IMG/VR virus record: IMGVR_UViG_3300044799_000138
Span: 1-27,519 of that record
DNA length: 27,519 bases
Origin: a virus
Strand: one strand, 5' to 3'
Below the pieces are notes generated by a model. It was given only the letters and a program-made list of their open reading frames with translations, was not told the DNA's origin and did not search any database. The stretch's first letter is position 1. Every line of letters starts with the position of its first letter. The position numbers were made by a program, and so were the translations under genes. Positions 13,889-21,007 of this stretch are shown here, one piece after another.

Positions 13889-14260
13889 TTATGCGACTGT
13901 GCAAACGTAGAGATGGTCGTCGTCCGTGTCGTAGTAGACTTGCCCTTTTACTGGCGTCGTTATGGTGGCTGCATTGTGAAAAACTAGATTCTGCGCTTCT
14001 TTTTTGTTGAAATCCAGCAATACGGCTAACGGTCCTAAAGCGTGTTTGTGGTCGTTTCTGGCTGCTGCTGTTCCAGTTCCGTCTCCAGCGTTTCCATCTA
14101 ACGCTACTGGAGAACCTACAGACAAGTCATGTTTGTGGTCGATTCTCGATGCTGTTGCTCCAACGCCGCCGCTTGCAGTTTGCACTTGAACAATTTGTGG
14201 TGCGGTATCGCCTAATGCTGCTACTTCGTCGAACCAAGGAATCTTTTTTAAAGTTACCAT
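13889..14260 (-). CDS. short fibre-like protein
   Basis: 123 residues. It shares N-terminal MVTLKKIPWFDE with the larger fibre gene. Residues 25-80 contain two repeats of the tail-fibre type ending in R-x-D-H-K-H (ATASRIDHKHDLSVGSPVAL and AAARNDHKHALG), where His clusters may bind metal along the trimer axis. The C-terminus (KGQVYYDTDDDHLYVCTVA) matches the end of the next fibre protein (KSRVVYNSVDDHVYVVIS). It is probably a trimeric fibre or adaptor. Confidence 0.7.
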   Translation of the reverse strand: MVTLKKIPWFDEVAALGDTAPQIVQVQTASGGVGATASRIDHKHDLSVGSPVALDGNAGDGTGTAAARNDHKHALGPLAVLLDFNKKEAQNLVFHNAATITTPVKGQVYYDTDDDHLYVCTVA

Positions 14261-14269
14261 TTTTGGTCA

Positions 14270-14665
14270 CTATGAAATGACGACGTAAACATGGTCGTCA
14301 ACGCTGTTGTAGACAACACGGCTTTTTCCAGTTATGCCAGCCGTGCCGTTTACCTTCTCAATTTGAAAACTGAGTTCGTCGGTTGCGCCATCGAAGGCAT
14401 CGCTGTTTCCGACGAGATGAGTGGCTTTATGCGCCACGTTTGAAACTGAACGGAAGCCATGAATCACTCTTTCAGCCTCTCGAATGGCTTGGACCGCACG
14501 CTCAACGATTTCGTCTGCGTGTAAGCCGTCTACCATGTCGGCGTCTAGTTGGCTTCCTTCGCCTTTCGGCATAAGGTCCAGCAACATTCTGAAGGCTTCA
14601 ACTGTCTCGTTTGCCTTCAAAAGTCGCTGTGTAAACATGATTAATTCATTCACTTCTTCGCTCAA
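14270..14665 (-). CDS. fibre-like protein with LDADxVDGLHA motif
   Basis: 131 residues from TTG 14665, preceded by AAAGGAGATTAGG. The N-terminal half is helical (LIMFTQRLLKANETVEAFRM), then GSQLDADMVDGLHADEI, a motif repeated in many phage tail fibres. The C-terminal half is beta-rich with the same end domain as the 13889 gene (YNSVDDHVYV). The upstream helical part may attach to the head or neck. It lies directly after the capsid gene. Confidence 0.7.
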   Translation of the reverse strand: MSEEVNELIMFTQRLLKANETVEAFRMLLDLMPKGEGSQLDADMVDGLHADEIVERAVQAIREAERVIHGFRSVSNVAHKATHLVGNSDAFDGATDELSFQIEKVNGTAGITGKSRVVYNSVDDHVYVVIS

Positions 14666-14697
14666 AGCCTAATCTCCTTTCGCATTAACTTAATACT

Positions 14698-14703
14698 AAA
14701 AAA
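14698..14703 (-). terminator. oligo-T terminator after the major capsid gene
   Basis: Plus-strand AAAAAA, that is T6 on the minus strand, about 36 bases after the capsid stop codon. It could cause partial termination so that capsid transcripts exceed those of the fibre and tail genes. Confidence 0.4.
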
Positions 14704-14738
14704 GGGGAAGGTGAGAGGCATAAGTTACGTTAGTTAGC

Positions 14739-15620
14739 CTAGGATAAACCCGTAAGTTCGCAAATAGCCGTTGGCTGATTAACTCTAGGAACGAGAACCT
14801 CGTAGACTTTGCCGATGGTGTTCTGGTCTTTATCTTGCCAAGTGTATTGAGTGGTGTCTTGGGCGATGCCTAACTCGAAGTTGCCCTGTTCAGCGGAAAT
14901 CACAAGAGCGCTTGTCGTAGCGCCAGCGCTGCTAAATACGCTGTCGCTGACAAAGATTTTGTCAACCATTTTCAGCAATACTGTTCTGACTATGTCACTT
15001 GTGTTCGTGTTGACTTGGCGTAGTCTAGCGTTCAATGAGGCTCTAAGAATTAGGGCGTAGTTTTCATACCATCCGTCAGTCTCAAGTTCTGTGATGGCTG
15101 CGCTTATGTCCGTGTAAATGTTGGCGATTGTGGACCATACGCCAGCGGTTGCTTTCGTGTTTCTTCCAGTTGCAGTTGCGAGTCCTTGAATTCCAAGTGC
15201 TTTCCAACCAGTATATTCACCAGTTAGCAGTAGCTTGTCTTCTTCTTCAGCAACTTGGCGAGCAGCGTTTTCCACGTTAAGCGTGTCGATTGGAATGCCG
15301 CCTCTTCGAGCGGCGATGATGTCTCGCCAGAACATCATGAATCCTTTGCTCAATACTGGAACTTTTACGTCGGCTTCTGCTAATTGCGTGTGGTCAAATA
15401 GGTTTACGATGCCTTCCATGTCTATCGTTGCTTCGCTCATGTCGGTCTCCGTGTATTTGCGCCAGTTCTTGATTCCAACGTGTGGCAATGGAACACGGGT
15501 AAAGAGTTGTCTGCCAATGAGTTTTGGTCTCACGGCTGCGATGATTCTTTCGTCGATGAATCTGATTTCTTCGTCGGTTAACTGTCCAGTTTCAATTCCT
15601 ACTCTGCTTAATCTCTGCAT
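14739..15620 (-). CDS. major capsid protein (HK97 fold, encapsulin-like type)
   Basis: 293 residues. N-terminal helix (LTDEEIRFIDERIIAAVRPK) and IGRQLFTRVPLPHVGIKNWR, EATIDMEGIVNLFDHTQLAE, AARQVAEEEDKLLLTGEYTG, IYTDISAAITELETDGWYEN then YALILRASLNARLRQV match the encapsulin/linocin-like branch of HK97-fold capsids as I remember it. It forms the icosahedral shell. There is no long delta domain at the N-terminus; a separate scaffold-like gene is nearby. Neighbours (portal, protease, decoration protein) agree with the call. Confidence 0.8.
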   Translation of the reverse strand: MQRLSRVGIETGQLTDEEIRFIDERIIAAVRPKLIGRQLFTRVPLPHVGIKNWRKYTETDMSEATIDMEGIVNLFDHTQLAEADVKVPVLSKGFMMFWRDIIAARRGGIPIDTLNVENAARQVAEEEDKLLLTGEYTGWKALGIQGLATATGRNTKATAGVWSTIANIYTDISAAITELETDGWYENYALILRASLNARLRQVNTNTSDIVRTVLLKMVDKIFVSDSVFSSAGATTSALVISAEQGNFELGIAQDTTQYTWQDKDQNTIGKVYEVLVPRVNQPTAICELTGLS

Positions 15621-15636
15621 GTTCAGTCACCTTTCA

Positions 15637-16131
15637 CTAAGCTGCCGCCTTCATGTCTGCTGACTTATTCAGCAACACCATAACGTCTGCGTCTGCACTT
15701 GTCGGGTTAACTGCTTCCCATGCTTGACCGATACGCATGCCTTGAGCGCCCATCGCTCCGACGGCTTCCTTCTGGACTTTTCCGTCTGCTCCAGAAACTA
15801 GATAGTCGCCTTGAACGACGGCTGGCGATGCCATTCCGCCGCTTGTGAGTTTGCACACGACGATGCATGGTCCGCCTACGATGACTTTGGCTTGGTCGCC
15901 TACAGCATAGGCAGTTGTGATTAGTTTGTCTGGTGCTTCCATGAGGACGCCGTGTATGTTGTTTGCTTTTGCTCCACACTCTTTGATTTCGCCCGTGTTA
16001 GTGTCCAAGATAACAAGTCTTTTAGGCAGCATTTTGGCTGCTGTAGCGTTTGCGCCTATTTCCATTTCAATGATGAATGGTGTTCCAGCGACTAAGACGC
16101 TGTTTGCTGGTTTAGTTAGATGTTGTGGCAT
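15637..16131 (-). CDS. capsid decoration protein (DUF2190-like)
   Basis: 164 residues, beta-rich: NSVLVAGTPFIIEMEIGANA, IHGVLMEAPDKLITTAYAVG, QAKVIVGGPCIVVCKLTSGG, AVVQGDYLVSGADGKVQKEA and RIGQAWEAVNPTSADADVMV. The order 'iGv-x-x-x-x-x-x-G-d-x-v-x-v-x-x-x-G' and 'i-G-x-a' fits the small decoration proteins that sit on the capsid surface, and such genes usually lie directly before the capsid gene, as here. Confidence 0.7.
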   Translation of the reverse strand: MPQHLTKPANSVLVAGTPFIIEMEIGANATAAKMLPKRLVILDTNTGEIKECGAKANNIHGVLMEAPDKLITTAYAVGDQAKVIVGGPCIVVCKLTSGGMASPAVVQGDYLVSGADGKVQKEAVGAMGAQGMRIGQAWEAVNPTSADADVMVLLNKSADMKAAA

Positions 16132-16141
16132 GGTTGTTCAC

Positions 16142-16522
16142 CTATTTCTTTTTCCACGCTTCAGCGTAGAGGTCTGGCATTGTGAAATGTGGGTTTTGGT
16201 TTGCTGCGTCTCCAGCGGGTAAAGGCTTGCTGGCATTTTTGGCTAAGCGTAGGGTTTTGAGGTGTGCAGCCATTTCTTCAGTTGATATTTTGGCTAGGTC
16301 TTCTTTCGTCAAGTTGGTGCGTGCCATGAGTTCTGAGCCTAGGTTCGCTCGAACTTGCGCCTCAATGACGCCATTGGCTTTTCCCAGTTGTTCTGTTAGG
16401 CTATCAACTTGTGCCTTAAATGCGTCTCGTTCTTGCGTGGTTTTCTGCAGTTGAAAGGCTATCTCGTCGATAGAAATTTTTGTCAAATCTTTAGTCTCGT
16501 TTCCTTTAGATTCTTCTGGCAT
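16142..16522 (-). CDS. scaffold-like coiled-coil protein
   Basis: 126 residues. Residues about 15-75 form a heptad-type coiled coil (SIDEIAFQLQKTTQERDAFK and AQVDSLTEQLGKANGVIEAQ), followed by a second helical region (LTKEDLAKISTEEMAAHLKT) and a P-rich, basic end (AEAWKKK). Location between protease and decoration gene and coiled-coil make a capsid scaffold the most likely role. RBS AAAGGTGA lies nine bases before the ATG. Confidence 0.65.
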   Translation of the reverse strand: MPEESKGNETKDLTKISIDEIAFQLQKTTQERDAFKAQVDSLTEQLGKANGVIEAQVRANLGSELMARTNLTKEDLAKISTEEMAAHLKTLRLAKNASKPLPAGDAANQNPHFTMPDLYAEAWKKK

Positions 16523-16726
16523 TTTCTTTTTTCACCTTTTTAGGTTTGGTTTGAATTTTGCGTTACGCCTTCATTTGCCGCAAATCTGGTTTACGCCAAT
16601 TTCTAATAATGTAGCGACTAGGAGAGCCGTGACGCTTCAGCGAGTATGCTTTCATACATTACTGCCAAAGAGAAAGGAGAATACGTCACGGCTATCAAGT
16701 GGAAGAGAAATAATCAAACCACTTGA
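16523..16726. other. 204-base non-coding gap with long inverted repeat
   Basis: Between the prohead protease and scaffold genes, where the surrounding genes overlap or nearly touch. It contains AGCCGTGACG (16625-16634) and its perfect complement CGTCACGGCT (16684-16693), enclosing the hairpin GTATG-CTTT-CATAC (16644-16657) and followed by AAGTGG/CCACTT (16698-16703/16719-16724). A 26-codon plus-strand frame (16647-16727) that starts MLSYITAKEKGEYVTAIKWK lies across it without a ribosome site. No other gene is supported. Confidence 0.5.
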
Positions 16727-17704
16727 CTATGAACTCGGCAGCATTTCCAACAGTTTTTCTGTGCGCTCAATCTCGTCTTCTGGAGTCTTTTTGCTGTTGG
16801 AAATTGTTGCACCTACGCCACCGCTAGGAACGAGAACTATTGCAGCAACTCCGCCGCTTGTGGAATCAACAATGACTTTGGCTAAGGCTAAAACTGCGTC
16901 GCCGCCTCCATGCGCATTGAACCATGCTTTCGCTTTAGTCATGTCAAACTTGGTTTTGTCGAAGATGTATGACTGGACCTCTGTGCCGACTTGACACTTT
17001 CCATTTGCCCATTTGCCTTTAGGACAAGCGATAACCGCTTGGATTCCGCTTGTTATGTCGATGGTTCTGAAACTGTCGGGGTCATACTTTTCTTTGTTGC
17101 CGTGTCCGCTGCGTATGCTGTTCTCTGTTGTTTCCCAAGGGTCTGCTGCTACTTGTGCCTCGCCATAGTCATCAACTTCCAGAGTGCATGGGATACCTGC
17201 TTGTGTTGCTCTGCCAACGGGAACGCCGACGGCTACATGGTTAATTAAGATGTCACGTTGAACGAAGTCGTATGATTGACCTTCATGCACACCTTTTTGC
17301 AAGTCTTCTCGATAAAGGAAGCCTATGCTCACGTCCTTGCGTTTTCCAGTTTTCACGTCGACTAGAAATTCGGGTTTGTTGGATAGTTTGAAGAGGTGAA
17401 CCATGCCTCTTACGCCTTTGATTCCTTCGTCCCAAGTGATGTTCGTTGTTTTTCCAGAGATGTCTCTTGGACTAGTCAAAATAGGCAAGTCAACGGCTGC
17501 GTCTGGGTGCTTTCCGCTTGTGGTCCAAGCGCCCTCGAAGGTGAACAGACTTTTCCGCAGTTCATCTTCAGGTCTGAATGCTTTGCCTTGCTTGTATGGT
17601 AGCACGCCTACTCTAGCGAGGACTGCAGGTATACGGATCTCGTTTTCGTCTTCCTCAATTTTTGTGGCGTCTAACTCAACTTGACTGAATGCTATTTTCT
17701 TCAT
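16727..17704 (-). CDS. prohead protease (DUF2213-like)
   Basis: 325 residues. The N-terminal 165 residues match the DUF2213-type head maturation protease: H66 (SGKHPDAAVD), S126 (KRKDVSIGFLYRED), and H156 (YDFVQRDILINHVAVGVPVG) are candidate catalytic residues of the herpesvirus-protease-like fold. It would cut the scaffold and perhaps capsid parts. The C-terminal 150 residues add a Pro-rich linker and a Cys-containing domain (CPKGKWANGKCQVGTEVQSY, then FDMTKAKAWFNAH) of the type often fused to or near phage portal or protease genes. ATG overlaps the upstream TGA. Confidence 0.85.
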   Translation of the reverse strand: MKKIAFSQVELDATKIEEDENEIRIPAVLARVGVLPYKQGKAFRPEDELRKSLFTFEGAWTTSGKHPDAAVDLPILTSPRDISGKTTNITWDEGIKGVRGMVHLFKLSNKPEFLVDVKTGKRKDVSIGFLYREDLQKGVHEGQSYDFVQRDILINHVAVGVPVGRATQAGIPCTLEVDDYGEAQVAADPWETTENSIRSGHGNKEKYDPDSFRTIDITSGIQAVIACPKGKWANGKCQVGTEVQSYIFDKTKFDMTKAKAWFNAHGGGDAVLALAKVIVDSTSGGVAAIVLVPSGGVGATISNSKKTPEDEIERTEKLLEMLPSS

Positions 17705-18252
17705 GTTTTCACGTCCTTAACTTTGAATAGGTAAACAAGCCATAAACCGATGAGAATCAGCACTCCAATAATAGAACTTAAAATCATAAATGAAAACTGA
17801 GCATGCTCGTGGCCTGCTATTTTGCTTAGCCAGCCTGCAAGTGTCCAGTCGCACCACCACCAGCCGTAGCCAACTTGCCCGTCCCAGAACCATGAGAAGA
17901 ATCCAGCGAAGAAGTTTCCAGTCCAGAACAACGTTTGCCAACATGCTGAGATTATGTCGGCTAATCCAGACCATACTACAATTAGTGAACTGCCGAAGAT
18001 GAGTAGCGCTCCGACATAGTCTTCCTCTGCTTGTTTCGTGTGGTCTGAGAGTATGCTTGCTACTGCTGCGAGAGCGCAGATGTTCAGAAGAATTAGTCCG
18101 TTTATCCACCACCATGGACGGAGATTCCAGATGCCGTTAGGAAACAGCAGTTTTGTTGTCACGTAGCCGTCGATGAATGAGCCTACGAAGATGGCTGAAA
18201 CTATCGTTAGCAAGCCTAGAATCAATGTTGCTTTTCGTTCCCATTCAATCAT
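17701..18252 (-). CDS. multi-spanning membrane protein
   Basis: 183 residues from ATG 18252 (MIEWERKATLILGLLTIVSA); a TTG at 18261 would add three residues. Four hydrophobic helices are visible: ATLILGLLTIVSAIFVGSFI, WINGLILLNICALAAVASIL, ALLIFGSSLIVVWSGLADII and FMILSSIIGVLILIGLWLVY. The loop between the third and fourth helix is strikingly rich in aromatic residues, mainly tryptophan (WQTLFWTGNFFAGFFSWFW, GYGWWWCDWTLAGWL). Its stop overlaps the protease start. Function unknown; a virion membrane-penetration or exclusion protein is possible. Confidence 0.7.
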   Translation of the reverse strand: MIEWERKATLILGLLTIVSAIFVGSFIDGYVTTKLLFPNGIWNLRPWWWINGLILLNICALAAVASILSDHTKQAEEDYVGALLIFGSSLIVVWSGLADIISACWQTLFWTGNFFAGFFSWFWDGQVGYGWWWCDWTLAGWLSKIAGHEHAQFSFMILSSIIGVLILIGLWLVYLFKVKDVKT

Positions 18253-18338
18253 TGCTTTCAAATCCGAATTTTCACGTCATAAAACACATTACCGCAATTC
18301 GAGCAATATTAGAGCATAAATACGTGAGGTGAAAAACC

Positions 18339-18575
18339 ATGACCACAAAAACGAAACCGCACAGCAAGAGGACAGCCAAGATAGTTACTGCGTTGCTTCT
18401 AATCTCTGCAGCGTTGTTTGCTATTGACTACATGGAAGACGGAGTAGTTTTTGCTGCGCCAACAGTAGGCGTAGGCGCTGAACTTGTTGAGACTGGCTTA
18501 AACATGAACTTTGTCTACTTGATTGCCATAATCGCTGTTCTCTTGATTGTTGTGATAGCGGTTAAATGGCGTTAG
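18339..18575 (+). CDS. small two-helix membrane protein, opposite strand
   Basis: 78 residues. A basic N-terminus (TKTKPHSKRTAKIVTALL) leads into a signal anchor (VTALLLISAALFAIDYM), then a short Gly/Val-rich loop and a second helix (NFVYLIAIIAVLLIVVIAVK). GAGGTGA at 18326-18332 is a good ribosome site. It is the only plus-strand gene inside the minus-strand virion block, divergent from the membrane protein at 17701-18252. Resembles small pilin-like or major-coat-like proteins in layout, but no family is recognised. Confidence 0.65.
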   Translation: MTTKTKPHSKRTAKIVTALLLISAALFAIDYMEDGVVFAAPTVGVGAELVETGLNMNFVYLIAIIAVLLIVVIAVKWR

Positions 18576-18606
18576 GACATTGAAGACGGTAAGTCTTCTC
18601 TTTCCC

Positions 18607-18612
18607 TTTTTT
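18607..18612 (+). terminator. oligo-T terminator after the 18339 gene
   Basis: Six T (CCCTTTTTTC) 31 bases after the stop codon, right before the opposing stop at 18613. Confidence 0.4.
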
Positions 18613-18894
18613 CTACATGATTATTGCCCAATGGCAACGACAAAAATAATGAACGGGGATTTGAGGCATAAACTGCCCGATGCGGTAGCGTCTTCCACTC
18701 TGCCCATCACAATAGTTGCATGTTGTTTCGGTGATTTCTGTGACCCACTCAAACTCTTTAACGCCTGCTTCACTTGCGTATGCTTGTAATGCTCCGTTCA
18801 CGGTTCTCCAAGTAGCGTATTCTGACAACATGTCAAATCGAGCCAGTAAACCTTCTTCGCTTTTCCAGAAGTCAACCAGTTTCTTATCCCTCAC
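18613..18894 (-). CDS. MuF-like C-terminal domain protein
   Basis: 93 residues. The second half carries the Mu gpF (PF04233) signature: EWVTEITETTCNYCDGQSGR, then FMPQIPVHYFCRCHW, with C-x2-C, G-R, and 'P-x-h-x-x-C-R-C' for metal binding. Full MuF proteins are much longer; this is only the C-terminal part. GTG at 18894 is the only start that fits; it lies within the end of the upstream Cys-rich gene. Normally acts in head morphogenesis near the portal, which is two genes upstream. Confidence 0.7.
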   Translation of the reverse strand: MRDKKLVDFWKSEEGLLARFDMLSEYATWRTVNGALQAYASEAGVKEFEWVTEITETTCNYCDGQSGRRYRIGQFMPQIPVHYFCRCHWAIIM

Positions 18895-19054
18895 ATAACT
18901 GTAGGATTTCGTTCATCAGTTTGTTAGCCTCACAGTTTTTGGCATACTCGTATTCTTGGCATTTTGCAGCGTTCAAGCATAAGGCACGGTCTACACAAAC
19001 TGTCTTCTGAAGTTCCAGCAACTTAGCCTTTATTTCTGACAGAGTGCTTGTCAT
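18884..19054 (-). CDS. 56-residue Cys-rich protein
   Basis: ATG at 19054 overlaps the portal stop (ATGA); stop TAA at 18886-18884. The product begins MTSTLSEIKAKLLELQKTVC and has five cysteines at 20, 26, 32, 41 and 54, with an acidic middle. The cysteine spacing matches no family I know; metal binding is likely. Its location between the portal and the MuF-like end is unusual and may mark an insertion. Confidence 0.6.
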   Translation of the reverse strand: MTSTLSEIKAKLLELQKTVCVDRALCLNAAKCQEYEYAKNCEANKLMNEILQLCEG

Positions 19055-20709
19055 GCTGTTCGCCCATAACCAGAATCCTCTAGGATACGCCTGAAATCAG
19101 CGACGTATTGTCGCTTCAACGCTATCATGTGAGCCTCGTTTTCTGGCGACAACTCTTTGATAGGTCTGTTTAGTCTGGCTTCCAGATGGGTTTTTGTGAT
19201 GCGCTTCATGCTTTGAATGTGCTCGTCAACAACCATTTCGGCTCGGAGCATGGCTTCGTCGAAAGTGAGTTTACTTGTTTTCACGTCGTCATAGATTTTT
19301 TGTAGGCTTGCTTTGAAGTCGTTTTGCATGTTGGTTACGGTTGCTGAATCTGCTGTCGGTGTAGACGCTGGTGTAGACGGAAACATAGCGCTTTTCGCCT
19401 CGAGCTCTACTATGCCGAGTATAACGTTTCCTTCTGGCACGTCCTTGTCTTCGCCTAGTTCTGCTGCTCTGACCTCGTTGACGGTCATGTATTTTAGTTT
19501 CTGCACGGCTGTCTGGGTTTTTGTTAGCTCGAGATTGGCTTTGTCCAACTCGTTCATTTCGTAAGCGCCTTTCCACTTGATACGGTAGTCTGGAACGTTC
19601 TCTTTGAACAGCACTTTCAAGACAGCGTTTACGACTCCTTTGACGAAAGGCTCTAGCCTAGATTGGCAGTCGCTAACAAGTTTAAAATACTCTCTTTCGT
19701 TCACTTCTGAGCCAGTTAATTCGCCTGCTTGAGCGCCACGCAGCATAGGTTCGGGAATCATGCTGCCAGAACTGATGCTTTCAACGACTGGCTTAACAAA
19801 TTTCATGGGGTCAAACGCTACGCCTTCAGCGCCCTTAAACTCCAGCGACTTGTCTTCGCCATGCACAAAATACTTCATTACGCTTAGGTTGTCGAATGCT
19901 CCGCTGTCAATGAAGTCGTCAATGGTTTTGGGGGTAGCGCCTGTTATGGTGACGTCGGGTATTCCAGAGCCATGCCGCACCATTGCCATAACCAAAGACC
20001 AACGCATATTTCGTAGACCAGTCAAATCGTCGTAGACTACTTCTAAAGCGCTTAACCCTTTGTATCTGTGGTCTAACAGCCTAGTGCTGCACCACACGAA
20101 TCGGCTCATGTGAATCTTAATGTCCTCGTTGCTTTCGCCTTTCACGTAGATGAATTCTGGGTAGCCGTAGTTGTCGCTTTCTGGGTCTGTGTCATCGTCG
20201 ATTTTAGTTATGTCTTTTTTGCCGTAAACAACCAAGTCGCTGATGTGTGTGGCGTTGTCAACTGGGTTCTCAAATTCTTCTGCTGCGTCGCCGTATGAAA
20301 TGCCAAGTGCAGCGTAGCCGTAAATCCTCTCGAAAACTAGGGTTCTTGTCAAAGCGTCTTTGGCATGTAGCCGCTCCAGTTCCTTCTGCACCTGCTTATC
20401 TAAATCCGTGTCTTCTGGGTCTTCGATGTTTTCTAGTTCAAACCACTTGTCAAAGACATCATGGGCTACGCCGAAAACTATTCTGTGACCGATTGGTTCA
20501 CGTCTGGCAGCAAACTCTATGTCCTCTTCGTCTATGTTTCCGCCGAAGACTGGTTTGCTGCTGGCTGTGCGGTCTGGCACGTTAGCGCTCATCTGGTCTG
20601 AGCCGAAAGAAACGCCTATTCGGAAGTCTCGCATACTCTTGAGTTTAGTATCTTTCGTAACTGAGACTTTCACTTTCTTCTTTTCTGGTTTTTTCTGTGA
20701 TTTGCTCAT
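19051..20709 (-). CDS. portal protein
   Basis: 552 residues. N-terminal basic tail, then PIGHRIVFGVAHDVFDKWFE, RTLVFERIYGYAALGISYGD, SRFVWCSTRLLDHRYKGLSA, and GELTGSEVNEREYFKLVSDC with QSRLEPFVKGVVNAVLKV, the pattern of the DUF1073/phage portal family. It forms the dodecameric ring for DNA passage. The last 90 residues (about 460-552, QNDFKASLQKIYDDVKTSKL to RRILEDSGYGRTA) are helical and beyond the normal portal end; they could be the N-terminal part of a MuF domain. Confidence 0.85.
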   Translation of the reverse strand: MSKSQKKPEKKKVKVSVTKDTKLKSMRDFRIGVSFGSDQMSANVPDRTASSKPVFGGNIDEEDIEFAARREPIGHRIVFGVAHDVFDKWFELENIEDPEDTDLDKQVQKELERLHAKDALTRTLVFERIYGYAALGISYGDAAEEFENPVDNATHISDLVVYGKKDITKIDDDTDPESDNYGYPEFIYVKGESNEDIKIHMSRFVWCSTRLLDHRYKGLSALEVVYDDLTGLRNMRWSLVMAMVRHGSGIPDVTITGATPKTIDDFIDSGAFDNLSVMKYFVHGEDKSLEFKGAEGVAFDPMKFVKPVVESISSGSMIPEPMLRGAQAGELTGSEVNEREYFKLVSDCQSRLEPFVKGVVNAVLKVLFKENVPDYRIKWKGAYEMNELDKANLELTKTQTAVQKLKYMTVNEVRAAELGEDKDVPEGNVILGIVELEAKSAMFPSTPASTPTADSATVTNMQNDFKASLQKIYDDVKTSKLTFDEAMLRAEMVVDEHIQSMKRITKTHLEARLNRPIKELSPENEAHMIALKRQYVADFRRILEDSGYGRTA

Positions 20710-20713
20710 TTTC

Positions 20714-21004
20714 TTAGCCTTTTAAAATTGCTACAAGCGCAGTTAGTAACGCTGCTAAACCTAGAAAAAGTGCGCCGACGTCTCTGAGGTTCCAGCGTCG
20801 TTTAAGTTTTTCTTCTATGTTTTTGATTCTCGTAACAATCGAGTTTTCTGAACTCTCCAAATCACCCATTATTGCTTTCTTGATTTCGGCTATGTCTTTG
20901 CACGCCGTTGCCGAGTCTTTCGTAGACTGTGTTATCATTGAGATGTAAGGACACTTGGGATTGAGTCCAGCAACTTCACATTCTTCTTGTTTTTTTCCGC
21001 TCAT
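20714..21004 (-). CDS. XhlA-like membrane-anchored protein
   Basis: 96 residues. N-terminal Cys-containing region (EECEVAGLNPKCPYISMITQ), a coiled coil (EIKKAIMGDLESSENSIVTR, IKNIEEKLKRRWNLRDV), then one C-terminal membrane helix (VGALFLGLAALLTALVAILK). Coiled coil plus C-terminal anchor resembles hemolysin XhlA, which is a holin partner in bacterial phages. It lies between terminase and portal, not with lysis genes, so the role is uncertain. Four bases separate it from the large terminase stop. Confidence 0.6.
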   Translation of the reverse strand: MSGKKQEECEVAGLNPKCPYISMITQSTKDSATACKDIAEIKKAIMGDLESSENSIVTRIKNIEEKLKRRWNLRDVGALFLGLAALLTALVAILKG

Positions 21005-21007
21005 GTT

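Noticed and set aside
16551-16994. 147-codon plus-strand frame across the protease end
   Set aside because: It runs antisense to the well supported protease C-terminus and its residues look like a reversed-strand shadow.
18314-18323. GCATAAATAC as TATA box for the 18339 gene
   Set aside because: It matches the box at 25321, but lies only 20 bases from the ATG, so the start site would fall inside the coding part and lose the ribosome site.
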